NCBI GenBank assembly: GCA_947683425.1 | Contig: CANTUQ010000081.1 | Location: 8,552,501 to 8,616,500 of the forward strand | Direction of reading: 5' to 3' | DNA length: 64,000 nucleotides | Source: Excoecaria cochinchinensis | Lineage: Eukaryota > Streptophyta > Magnoliopsida > Malpighiales > Euphorbiaceae | Shown: positions 32,927 to 44,363 of the stretch, in pieces | Numbering within the stretch: position 1 is the first letter of the stretch | How the letters are laid out: every line of letters starts with the position of its first letter | Translations under genes and position numbers: made by a program | Notes under the pieces: generated by a model | What the model was told of the DNA's origin: nothing | The model's input: only the letters and a program-made list of their open reading frames with translations | Databases searched by the model: none

Positions 32927-32927
32927 G

Positions 32928-34966
32928 ATGCCACCACGACGATACGCTCCACATGATCAGCCCGAGCCTGAGGCCCCGGGTTGGATGAGCGATGAGGCTA
33001 GACAGAGATATGCGGCACTGGCTCAGGTGCAGTTTCGAGCTAGCCGTTTCGTTTCTAGGCCGTTCCTTAAGGCTCTAGGGATGGCGGATGAGGTGGAGAT
33101 ACTGATGGCAGGCGCGGGTTGGATAGAATTTTTTACACCTGCTTTCCAGACTCACCCAGAGGTGGTACGGTAGTTCCTCGCTACGCTACACTATGGCGGA
33201 TATCAGAGATCTGACACGGAGGAGGGTGTCATCCAGTTTTGGATTAAGGGCCACCATTTCAGCATCACCCGTCAGCAGTTTACAGAGGCCATGGGGCTCC
33301 CATTCGAGCAGGATATCATAACACCCCAGAGATCAGTGAGACGTCAGCATTGGGCGATTATAGCCTTACCAGGAGTGCCGTACGATCATGATACGGCAAA
33401 GAGTACAGTACTTTTATCACAGGCGCTGCGCTATCTTCATCGAGTATTGTCCAGCTCATATTTGGGACGAGCTGGTAACCCAGGTTCCCTCAATGCCGCA
33501 GAGATCTGGAGTTTATGGGCCATGATGGCAGGTCAGAGGCTCAATATCAGCCACAAGATTTTGGTCAACCTGGTGAGGGTATCCAGGGGGGCAGCCCTAG
33601 TAGTGTATGTCGGGGGGGTCATTGCCAGATTGCTCTTGAGTTTAGGTGTTCGTCCAAATATTTTGGGGCGCCCTTTGGATGAGAGTATTTATGTGGACGC
33701 TCCAGCAGCTATGACGATGGCCTTGATACTACCGATACCGGGCCACCCTGAGGCGTACAGGCTTCGCACTGTGCACGAGACTAGATGCGCATTTAGATTG
33801 CCCTCGTTAGAGCCAGTAGAGGAGCAGGCTCAGGATCAGCCAGAGCACCAGAGCAGGCTCAGGACCAGCCTCCCGAGGACCCTCAACATCAGGAGGACCA
33901 GCCTCCCCGACAGCCAGCGCATCCAGATGGTCAGCCTCCGCAGCCGCAGCACGAGGAGCAGCCGGATACACCTTTTGATATGGGGATCGAGTTTACTATG
34001 GATGAGTTAATGGCTACGCCTCCAGGACAGATAGTACAGAGTCCTATGCCTCCATCATCGAGAGTACAGCGGACAGCTCCTCGAGCGCCTGAGAGGTTTA
34101 GCCCATATGCTAGGGTGGGGGATCTGGGAGCATCTACCTCTATAGCTCCACCACCTGAGCCGACACCAGATTCAGCTCCCCTCCATCCTCGTTATCAGCT
34201 TTCCCAGTGCAGCCAGATTTTACTACCCTATTGACTTCTCTGTTCGCACTTTGGAGCATAGACAGGAGGAGAGAGACAGGGCCCTTCTTGGACAGCTCGG
34301 AGAGCGAGATAGGGTCATATTAGATCGGCTGGATCAGCAGCAGGGGATCATCCAGGACCAGTGGAGTCTTATTGATCATCTGAGGCAGGAGCAGGAGAGA
34401 CTCGTGGGTCAACTGAGGCAGGAGATGAGGGCCTCCCAGAGTGAGGCAACCCAGAGGATAGACGCATCTGTACAGATGGTGGATGAGTCAATTGAGGCTC
34501 TCAGATTTAGGATTCAGGTCCTAGAGGGTGCCATGCCTCCCATCGCCCAGTCCCTGCGAGAGTTTAGAGAGCAGACTAAGGATAGGCTGAGGAGTATGAG
34601 GACCACCTCCACAGATCAGACCCTCCACTTGGGCGATGCTTTCAGAGAGCTAGGGGGGTTGTTACCAGTACACTCCAGTTCATGACAGTCTGTGCACAGC
34701 CGTTTCTCGATGGATATGCCCAGGTCCAGTTCCAGCAACAGGACTCAGCAGGAGCACAACCATTATCGGTACCAGTGGCTGTACCTCCCCGATACCAGCA
34801 GGTAGCTAGGGATTGGGCTGCTCAGCAGGCCGGACCGTCAGCCCCTCCCAGTCAGCCATCTGCCTCAGATGCAGTGCCCTCCGCTGCTCCAGCACGAGAC
34901 CAGCCGGTTCATATATCGAACGATGATGATGACCCAGAGGAGCTCTCAGATTATGCGCCATTATAG
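32928..34966 (+). pseudogene. Sense extra ORF of element C (ATHILA-ORF1-like N-part, coiled-coil C-part)
   Basis: ATG 32928 opens a frame interrupted by TAG at 33171-33173, continuous in phase to about 33840. Phase changes near 33845, 34200-34250 and 34680 then break it. Residues about 110-280 (RYLHRVLSSSYLGR... WSLWAMMAGQRLNISHKI) resemble the helical domain of ATHILA ORF1-type proteins of plant gypsy elements. A Pro/Gln-rich middle, a heptad coiled coil (about 34251-34640) and an acidic tail ending SDYAPL follow. The function is unknown. The position after pol suggests expression from its own promoter. Confidence 0.6.
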
Positions 34967-35394
34967 ATCGTTCAGGGAGTTCTTCTAGTTTTGTGTTTAA
35001 ACTTTTTGTAATCACATCTGTATATTGTACAAAATTTAACTTTTTAGTGGAAAAAATTTGGATCAACTTGTTAAATTTGCATGTTATTTCTTCATGATTT
35101 CTTAAAAGAAAATTTAAGAGAGAAAGAAAAGAGGAATTGATCACATGGAAAATAAGATGATGAATAGTAAAGAGAGATATAAGATGTTCATAACTCTACC
35201 ACTCAAGGTACTTGGCGTAAGAATTAACAAAAATCTTTTACAATATAGGAACGTGGTTTTACACCGATTCAAAATCGACCCACAATCAAAAGGAAGAATA
35301 AATAGGTCAAACATCACGTCCTTCGGGATCACAGGAAATCAAAAGATCAGAATTATACTTTGGGGGCACGGTGAGGCCGCCAAGTTAAAACACA
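34967..35394 (+). other. Spacer between extra ORF and array in C
   Basis: AT-rich and non-coding, about 94-95% identical by eye to 200-618 in A. The 114-residue frame starting at 35145 runs into the tandem array and has no protein features, so it is not called. Confidence 0.6.
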
Positions 35395-35640
35395 CAGTCC
35401 GAAGAAGACTCGGTGCAGCTCAGGAGAGCAATTCTAGCACTTCGTACAGTCCGAAGAAGACTCGGTGCAGCTCAGGAGAGCAATTCTAGCACTTCGTACA
35501 GTCCGAAGAAGACTCGGTGCTGCTCAGGAGAGCAATTCTAGCACTTTGTACAGTCCGAAGAAGACTCGGTGCAGCTCAGGAGAGCAATTATCGCACTTCG
35601 TACAGTCCGAAGAAGACTCGGTGCAAACCCTGCATTTTAT
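35395..35640 (+). repeat. 52-bp tandem array of C, five units
   Basis: Units begin at 35395, 35447, 35499, 35551 and 35603 with CAGTCCGAAGAAGACTCGG. It is the same repeat as A's eight-unit array, so copy number varies between close relatives. Confidence 0.92.
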
Positions 35641-35761
35641 AAGTCCAGAACCGACTAGACGCATTGCCGCCTCCCCGGCAAAAAGGTAAGGACTGCCTCA
35701 GGTATGCGTCTCTTTCCTTTCTTCTCTGAATTTTGGCTCATCTAGGCACTAGTGCGCTAGT

Positions 35762-35782
35762 TTCCCCAAAATTGGGGGCAAC
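35762..35782 (+). promoter_or_regulatory. Polypurine tract of C
   Basis: TTCCCCAAAATTGGGGGCAA and then C precede the 3' LTR start at 35783. It is identical to the tracts of A and D. Confidence 0.85.
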
Positions 35783-37906
35783 TGTAGACACCGGGTCTCG
35801 AGGCAGTCCAGATCAGAGTTACCCGATAAAGAGATCAATGTCGATTTCCGAGTAAGGGGATGAAATTCGGAGGTTTTCGTCTTTCGGTCTCGCAAGGATT
35901 AAAACTTTTTTTTTCTATAGCATTGAGTTTTGAAAGAGTTGGATAAATTTTATAGAATTTGGGTAAAAATGGGAGTTTTGCTTCACAGACGGGCATTCCG
36001 TCTGTGTAGGGACGCCCGTCTCTACTTGGGGAGATACCCGTCTCTAGGTGTAATGAGGACGGGCAGGTGGCGATGTAGGGACGCCCGTCCCTAGTTCACG
36101 CCCCGTCCCTAGTCAGTCTCCCGCATTTGCCCCTAGTAGCGACGGCCGTCGGTAGGCACAGGGAAGCCCGTTGTACGGTAACTGACCGGATCACTCGAGA
36201 TTGGATAAAATTTAACCTCTTTTCTTTTCAAAATGGGGATAGAATTTATCTAAAGTTTGACATTTAAAGTCCTTTTAAAATTCAAACTTTAGATAGAGAT
36301 TTATCTTAATTATCTAAAAAAACCCTATAAATAAAGGATCAAATTTAAGTTTTAGGGGTTAGAAAAAATTTAGAAAATTTGGAAAAGAGAGAGAAATTTT
36401 AGAGAGATTTTAATTGGAGAAAAGCTATCAAATATTTTTTGGAAAATATTGCTTTTGAGATAAAGGTTTTTTTCTGTGAGCAGATCACACAAAAAGTTTA
36501 TAAATCTCTATTCATCCGTAGAGTTTTATTTTGATAAAAACTTCTTTTAATAAATTGATTTCCTCAATTCTTTTTCTTACGAGTTAAGTCAAATTGAGGT
36601 GATGAAATTCAGTCGTTTCCATCAATATAACTAATTCAAACACACGATTGCTATCAAAATTTTCAAGGAAAGAATAACATAAATTTTCTTTCTTTGATCT
36701 GATTCTTCTTTTGATCCTTACGAGGCACACGGGGACAAAATCACTCGACATCCACCCTAAAAGGTAAAATCCGAGGGTAAATATTCTGGATTAATATTTG
36801 TATAATTTAATTTAATTTACATTTATTTCTATATATACTTTATTATTTTCTACAAAAGATTTAAGAGGTTCTTTAATTTGTTTTCCCCTCACTAGGGACG
36901 GCCGCTGGCACGATCCAGGTAGCCGTCCCTAGAAAAATTCTCATTTTTTTATCTCATAAAATTCTATCTCTTAACTGGTTTCTGTTAGAATGTCCTCACT
37001 TTCATTTTTATTCACGTTCTTGCTAACATGTTTATCCTTGTGAGTTCTTTTCTGACCATTGAAAGTTGGAGTTGTGAGAGATGTTGGTTGCGCCATCCTG
37101 AGGATCTCGATTCGGGTTCATTTTTCTACCCTTAATTTTTATTTATGTATTTATAGAAATGGTTTTAATGTTGTTAAGGTAAAAAGGACCAAAAGCTTCT
37201 TTACAATTAAACCTGGAGATTTTCCCGAAAACGGTGGACCAATGTCCCATTTCAGCCAATAAAATTGACACTTCATAAAAACCATTTTTGTATTAAATAT
37301 GTGTAGTAGGACCAAAGTCCTCATTCCAATGAATATCCCGTTTTATGCATGTATCGCATTTTTTACAAACGGGAGTTGTATTCCGCTCCTAGTGTTATTA
37401 TAATATTGAATGTTTTATCTTTTGGATTTATCTTCCATTTATCACTTTTGATATGAATGATTGTGCCTTTAATTTAAATTGCATCATGTGGGAAGTTGGT
37501 GAAATAATAAATTCAAAACTTAATTATAATATTGATCAAGGTATAAATAAATGAGAAGTCCCGAACTCACTCTGATCTTTGGGGCTCAAGAGGCGAGAGG
37601 TGTAGGACTTCCAAGACACCTCTTGAGTCTCACCAAAAGGATTAAATATACAATCCTAGGCTCTAGGGGAGTAGAGGATAAGGCCTCCAAGATCCCTCTG
37701 GCTAGCTCAAAATGGATATGTATGCGCCGTCTTAGGCTCGATAAGGCTAGACGACCCTTCCCAATGTTCTATTGGGTGGCGACTCCAAGAAACCTCATTT
37801 TTGCCCAAAATAGACGCACTTGTAAATACCTTACAAGTTTTATGAACCTTTCCCGATCGCCCTGAAGCGGGCTTTTGGGAGGACACGAGGTTCGGCACGC
37901 GTCACA
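35783..37906 (+). repeat. 3' LTR of C
   Basis: 2124 bp, TGTAGACACC to GCGTCACA, followed by TSD GTGCC. U3 carries the 19-bp palindrome (35986-36004) and further GACGGGC/GCCCGTC motifs to about 36190. The TATA box CTATAAATAAAG is at 36325-36336. A second TAGGGACGG/CCGTCCCTA inverted pair lies at about 36895-36932. An internal TGGCGACTCC is at 37777-37786. It differs from the 5' LTR at scattered sites (a few per cent by eye). Confidence 0.95.
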
Positions 37907-37911
37907 GTGCC

Positions 37912-39805
37912 CATTTTTAACACCGCTCAAATGTGAGGTAATACAATTACTACTACTTTAAACATGCTAATTATAATTGATCACAAGTAAAAATGGCTTA
38001 CTAATTAGCCAATACTTTTTTTTTTTAGCTTCATGGGTTTGTTGTTATTTTAATGTGAACTTTATATTTGTCTTGTTCTCACATATAACTACTAATTATT
38101 TTTAAATTTTCTATTCCATTTAGCCTATTCATATCTAATGTGGCAACTGAAATGATACAAAGAGTCAACATTGCACATTTATTCCAAAAGCTAATTAGAA
38201 TAAAGTTTGAAAAAAAAATAAGAGATTGCTTTGGAAATAAAAATAAAATAAAATAAAATAAGGACATGCACAAGTAGATTTATCAAAATTTGACCCGATA
38301 TATATCCAAATTCAATTCGATCCGTAAATAAATCAAATATGCCATGCTTATATGACACAAAAAAAAATTGAATTCGATTAGGGCCAATCCATCTTAAGCC
38401 ATACGGGTTAGGTCACGGGTTGATCCTTGTGACCCGTAAATTGTTTGATGCTTAATTTATTCATTTGGTAGTATTTTCTTAATTCTAAAGTTGTTAACGA
38501 GCTGGTGCCGCCATAATTATCCTAAGTTCAGGAGTGATGCTTGATTTTATTTTGTCTTTGTTTCTTTGATGGAGTGATTTATTTCAAAATAGCCTAAGTT
38601 TAGAAACCATCTTCTCTTTGCTTAGCTGAGCAACTTAATATAAAGTAAGCCATAAGTTCTCAATAAATTAAGTTTTAGCATGTTTCATCTTATATTGTGA
38701 TGGGCATATCATATTAAATGTCATGTTCATTATAAGCATTGATTTTTTGCATTGCTATCTTGGTCAATTTACCCAATAATGAGGACTAAAATACTCATCC
38801 GGGTCTTAAAAAGCCACATTTGGACGTACCTTGAGTAGAAAAATGGACTCTGTTTTAGGTGTAATTTAGTTAGAAATTCATAGTGATATATTTAGAGGTT
38901 AAGACATTGACCTACAGGGTAAATTTGACCAAGATAGCATGCCTACGAGGGATAGTGATTGCAGCTACTAATGATGACACCGTATGGTGTCTAGTGTTTG
39001 ATACCTGTTTGGCATCTAGTGTATCAAGATCATCGTGTCCCTAGTGATTGATATTATTTAGTCAATACCTAGTTTTTGATACCCTAGTGGTATTCAGTGC
39101 TCCCGTTATCCACTCTAATGAGAATTTAGGCGATAAAAAGGCTTTTAATGTGATTAAAGCTATAAGAGCATGTTAACGAGAATGATTACGAATTATTGAA
39201 TTGATAACATATGTATGCATATCAAAAAGGATTAATGTTTAAAAAGCATGTGTTTGAATTATATGTTTATATTATTGATATGTGTTAAACTGATTATATG
39301 TCAATGATCATGTGTAATGAAATAATGAGTGTAAAATTATGTGGTTCTGATTTCTAAAATTATTGGGATACATAGGAAGCTTGGAATTTTGTTTCAATTT
39401 CGAACCAAATTATTGGAAACTAATAGTGTATTTAAACTTTAATTAAGCAATAAGTGAATGCGTTTAAACCATATCATAAAGAATTGATAAATGCGTTATA
39501 GTTTTAAATAGCATTATAAATGAAATGTATAATTAAGTGATAAATTAATTGAGAATTAAACATTGAGGTCAAGTAACAAATGAGTAATGATGATGTACTT
39601 TAACCTTAATTATAGAAATGAGATATTGCATAGTAATATCAGAAAAATATATAGAGTAAGATAGGTGAATATCAATATATAACTTAACATGTAAAATAAG
39701 ATAAGATGGTGAATAATAATTAATTGAACTTGTCAATTGATTTCTTATTAGTATAAGTATAGAGTCGCACACCCAGTTCCTCCAAGGGTACATGGGAGTG
39801 TTACA
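37912..39805. other. AT-rich decayed DNA, probably old LTR relics
   Basis: No frame is supported. An ending like those of the gypsy LTRs further right (GGGAGTGTTACA, to 39805) and a 'GTGCTCCCGTTATCCACT' stretch near 39103 suggest a very old LTR of the F/G kind. No start or TSD was found. Confidence 0.3.
38749..38943. repeat. Inverted repeat of about 26 bp arms, MITE candidate
   Basis: The left arm GCATTGCTATCTTGGTCAA-TTTACCC pairs with the right arm GGGTAAATTTGACCAAGATAGCATGC, with one indel and one mismatch, about 140 bp apart. There is no ORF and no clear target duplication. Confidence 0.55.
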
Positions 39806-40080
39806 CCACCACTTATAAACCACACAATAATTATCTCCCTCATTTCATTTTGAAGGGGCCTAAGTGAAATAAAAAAACAACGTTCTTAAAAAGAAATCTT
39901 AAAATTGAGAGAAAAACAAGAATTGAAAGTCATTTTGGGTTTGAGAAAGAAAATTTAGAATTTTCTTTAATTCTAAAAAGGCGAAGTCAATTCTTTGCTC
40001 AAAGATATTTTCAGAAGCTAATTAGCCCCTTGTTCCCAATAAGAATTTGTGAATTATGAGGATAAAATACAAATCAAAGA

Positions 40081-40909
40081 TGTTAAAGAAGTATTATTAT
40101 ATAAGAATTTTTAGGTTAATAAAAGTCTAGACAATATAGAAATATGCTTTACATTAGTTTCCCATTTAGTGTAGAATTATTGATATTGTATCCTATTCTA
40201 TATGGGACTATTCTTATATAAATATCTATTATTATCATCAATAATATTTGAGCCAAGAGTTAAGATTTCTATGTTGGTATTAGAGCCTCAGTGGTTTAAA
40301 CACCCAATTTATGTTTTCTTGGCTCCCTCACCACACTTACTGTATCAAGGTTAGTGATGTTACTTTTGTTCACACCATGCTTGTTGATTCAACATCGGTA
40401 ATGATTTTTGCTATTGTTTTGATAGTTGTGCCAGCTGTTTCAGAGGCTAACCTTATTTTCTTATTCTTTATTTTGATTTTTTAGTTATAGGTGCCAGTTA
40501 TTTCAGTGGCTTTTCTCAAGCAATTGTTGTTAGTGATTTTGTACATCATTATTTTGAGTTTTAAAGAGATTTATATTGACTGTTTCAATGATTTTTCTCC
40601 ATTAGTTATGCTATCACTTATGCTATGTAGAGCTATTAGTACTGGCAACATCATTCAAGAGGCAAAGAGAAGACAAGTTGAATATGTTTTTCAACCGGTG
40701 CAACTTACGAGGGAGTGTTAAGGAAGTATTATTATACAAGAAATTTTAAATTAGCAAAAGTCTAGACAATATAGGAATATGCTTTATATAAGTTTTCCAT
40801 TTAGTGTAGAATTATTAATATTGTATCATATTCTTTATAGGACTGTTCTTGTATAAATATTTACTATTATCATTAATAATATTTGAGCCAATAATTAAGA
40901 TTTCTATCA
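40081..40909 (+). mobile_element. TRIM (small non-coding LTR retrotransposon)
   Basis: LTRs of about 194 bp: 40081-40274 and 40716-40909, both starting TGTTAA(A/G)GAAGTATTATTAT. After the first LTR comes TGGTATTAGAGCC (40275), close to the complement of initiator tRNA-Met. Before the second comes ACGAGGGAG, a polypurine tract. Flanks AAAGA (40076-40080) and CAAGA (40910-40914) fit a one-mismatch TSD. The 440-bp interior has no protein domain. Confidence 0.85.
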
Positions 40910-42782
40910 CAAGACTCTTTCATTTATTTTATATAGTCATAATTTTTAGTTTGTATTGTGATTACAACATTACATAAATACTGATCAAGTGTGTGCATCC
41001 GTATAGGTGTTAGTATGATGCCTTAAAACCCATGTAATAAGGATGTATTTCATGTATATTATGACATTCGTTATTAATTAAAGGCATTATTCATTATATA
41101 GTATTATGTTTATTACATGTGTTTGATATAATCTTAAACTATTTAATGAAGTCTCGGGTATATAAACGTAGTGCAAAAGAAACATGAAGTATTCATGATA
41201 TGAGATTCCTATTGCATGCAAATATGTTAATACCTAAATTATCCCAAGTCATAATATTAACAAGATGGGACATTAATAATTCGGATAGGCTAGCATATGT
41301 TATACGTCTTGACTTAGTCAAGTAGTAGTTCTTATAAGCTGCAAGTATGGTAATACTTGATGTAACACTCCAAAATACACCTTAGTCGGATTCATATAGG
41401 TTGGAATGCTAAAGTGTATGAAGTGCTCATTTGACTTATTTAAATGACTAAAAGTAGTTGAGGACGTGTTTGGTATTAATTAAAAAGGTTAAGGGTCATT
41501 TGGTTATTTTACCTGCATGGAACAGGTTGTATGAAATAAGTAATCGTGAGAGTTAATTTATGAGAATGAATAAGTGATATGTCAAATTTATGAAAGTTGT
41601 GGTGTGTGTGTGCCGAAAGGATGAATTTGGTTTTAATGTAAAAGTTTTGACAAGTGCAATCAATTGTAAATTTTTGAAGTATGAAATTAGGACTTAATTG
41701 AAGGAATAAAATAAATTATATAGGCCTATGTGTGAAATAGAAAAGTTAAATGTCAATTGAAGGAAAGGAAGTAAGATATGGGATTAAAAGAGAAGTTTGG
41801 CATAAAAATCTTTATTGGACAAATAAAATGGTGACATGTGGCAATTGGGATAAGCTTGGATTAATGGCCTTTTTTAAACCTTTTGGCTGCTTTTAGGCCA
41901 TTCTTAGCCGACCAAGTGAGGGAAGAAGGAGAGAGGGAACCTCTTCTCCTCCTTCCTCACGCAAATTCATTTAATTCAAGTCCAAGATGGATTTTCCAAG
42001 TTTCAAGTGGTTGGATGGAAGATTTGGATGGGAAAGGTAAGTGGTTGATTCTTTTCCCTCTTCATCTCCTCTTCTCCTTAATGTGAGTAGAGTTATGTGT
42101 GACTTTAAGTGGAACTCTGAATTTTGGTTGGTTTTGTTTGGAGGAAACAAGAGAAGCTAAAGAAGGAGTAAGAAAGCAAAAGGATTGTGCAGCCATTTGA
42201 GCAATTAGGGAGCAAAGGAAAAGAGGTTTGGAAACTATGTTTATTTTATGTGTAATTGATGATAAGAGATGAAATTGAAGATGTGTATGTTTGGTATATG
42301 TTTACTTGAGTTTAATTGAAATTGTTTTGTTCTGGAATGATTGTTTTGGGCATATAAAGTTTGTAGGGGAAACTCTGCACAAATTGTATTAGACCTTTGG
42401 TGACTGTTTTGTTCATAAGTTAAGTTTTAGATATCAAAATTACATAATTGAAGTTGTGTTACAAATCTAAGACATATATCTAGATTTTGTCCAAAAATAG
42501 TCATGACTGAATTCTATCTTTAAGATGTTCAAAATGGGGTTAGAATTTGAGGTACCTGTTCTGTCCGGTTCAAGGGAGCAGTCTATGTTTCCAAGACCAT
42601 ATCTCCTTGTATACAGTTTCAAATTGAGTAAAATTGGTACCATTGGAAAGTAATACATAGGGAAACAAAAGTTTAGAAGACCATTTTTTTCTGAAAATGA
42701 CGTTTACTAGCTTGAAAATCTAATACAAGTTTGTACCTAAAGTCTGTCGGGGTCTGTCCTGTGCAGAGTGAGGCAGAAGGGG

Positions 42783-42890
42783 TTTACACGGCGGTAAGGT
42801 ATTCCTCACTGCCGTGTAAAAGCATTCTGCCACATTAAACCCATTTTCATCGTCCCACACGGCGGTTAAGAATGTCTTACTGCCGTGTGA
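42783..42890. repeat. Two ACACGGCGG hairpins in the G LTR
   Basis: Pair 1 (42783-42820) has TTTACACGGCGGTA-like and ACTGCCGTGTAAA arms. Pair 2 (42856-42890) has CACACGGCGGTTAAG and CTTACTGCCGTGTG arms. The same kind of hairpin occurs four times in the LTR of F. Confidence 0.8.
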
Positions 42891-44363
42891 CCTCAATTTT
42901 CAGCCTAAATTGTACTTTTTCTTCCCAAATTGAACCCAAACTTCACCGGAAGTTCCTTAAACTTGTCCGATGCATGTTTATGCATATAAAATGAATTTTT
43001 TGGAATAATTAATATATATATAATCACATGAAATATATGGGATGAATATATATCTTTTAAGGATAAATGAATTATATGTGTGTATTGATTTAGGTGAGTT
43101 TTCTTCACCAAACCGAACCCAAATTTCATCGGAGCCTCCCTTAATCTATATGACAAATGGTTAAGGTTATATAGTAAATGTGTACATGATTATCCTATGA
43201 AGATGAACATGACTATGGATATGAGTGTAATATTAATTAAATGTTAAGTAATTATTCGTAATTGATAATGACTTGACATGCTTTATTAGCCTTTCATAAG
43301 GAAGTTATGAGAGATTTGCATGTGAAGTTACACATAATATTTATAAAGGTTATGTGTTAGGGTGCACAATGAATGCATGTATGCATGAGTCTTGTAGGTG
43401 AATATGAAATAACACATAAAATAGCAATATGAATTATTGTAAATATGAAAGACTAAGTAAGAATATAATAAATGATTGTGTAATGTAAAGGTTAAGTATG
43501 CCTTGATGTTATTATGACTGAAATGTGAAAGTATGTGATTAATGTAAGAATATCTGTTATTTGTTGTTGAATATCACTAAATGCTCTTTGTTAATTATGT
43601 AATATAAGCTTGTAAGTAATAAGAAAGATTTAATAGCATGGAAGTATTCTGTGTTTGATTATCGAACATCGAAGTGTTGTATGATAAGTGTATTCGATGA
43701 ATGTGAAAAGGAAATGGTCATTATGTGATCAATAATTGAATGTAGTAAATATTTGTAAACGTATCGAATTCGATAATGATTAATATGTAATTAAGCCCTC
43801 AATAGTCGAGTTGTAGATTGTAACACACCTTACCCGTACGTAGGCGTTCCCATCCCATGAGGAGTAAGATGCCGTACAAGTCAGGGTGCAAACGCACAAA
43901 GCATAAATATATATAAATTCAATCAAAGATAAACGTATATAAATTTGGGGAAATTAAAAACTTTTGCGAAACATAAGAACTAAGGTTGATCATGCATTAA
44001 TATAATGGAAGCATTACATTACTGTTTGATCAACCAAGAAAATACAACAGGTAATTACAAATCCCAAAATACATGTACATAAGCGGAAGCTATTACAAAA
44101 ATGATGTAAGAGAGTTCTATAGAAAAAGAATCCTCAAAATACAAAAAATAAAGCCCTACACTAAGACATGGTTGCGACTCTCCCAAAGCAAACTCCCTCC
44201 GCACCTGCACGGGTAAAACACCGTGCTAAGCGATAACGCTTAGTGGGGAACCACCCATATAGCATAAGGACAATCATTCACAAAGGTCATCAAGGCAATA
44301 CACACGCATAGCTCATGTATATATATATACGATAATCATAGCATAACAATTGCATATACTCAT

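Larger units (their letters stand above)
11763..37906 (+). mobile_element. Element C: Tat/Ogre-type Ty3/gypsy retrotransposon, split by J
   Basis: The flanking TSD GTGCC is at 11758-11762 and 37907-37911. Without J and its TSD the element is about 17.2 kb. The LTRs are about 2123 and 2124 bp. The PBS fits tRNA-Arg(ACG). Pol has a second, archaeal-type RNase H, which marks the Tat lineage. Pol is followed by hairpins, an antisense spliced gene, a sense extra ORF and a tandem array. Pol is inactivated by seven stops and one frameshift, so the copy is not autonomous now. Confidence 0.95.

Noticed and set aside
40491..40721. 76-codon frame inside the TRIM
   Set aside because: It runs into the 3' LTR, is hydrophobic by composition and has no gag-like motif.
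41883..42086. 67-codon frame beginning MAAFRPFLADQVREEGERE
   Set aside because: It lies in solo LTR G. The related LTR at 63278 aligns here without keeping the frame.
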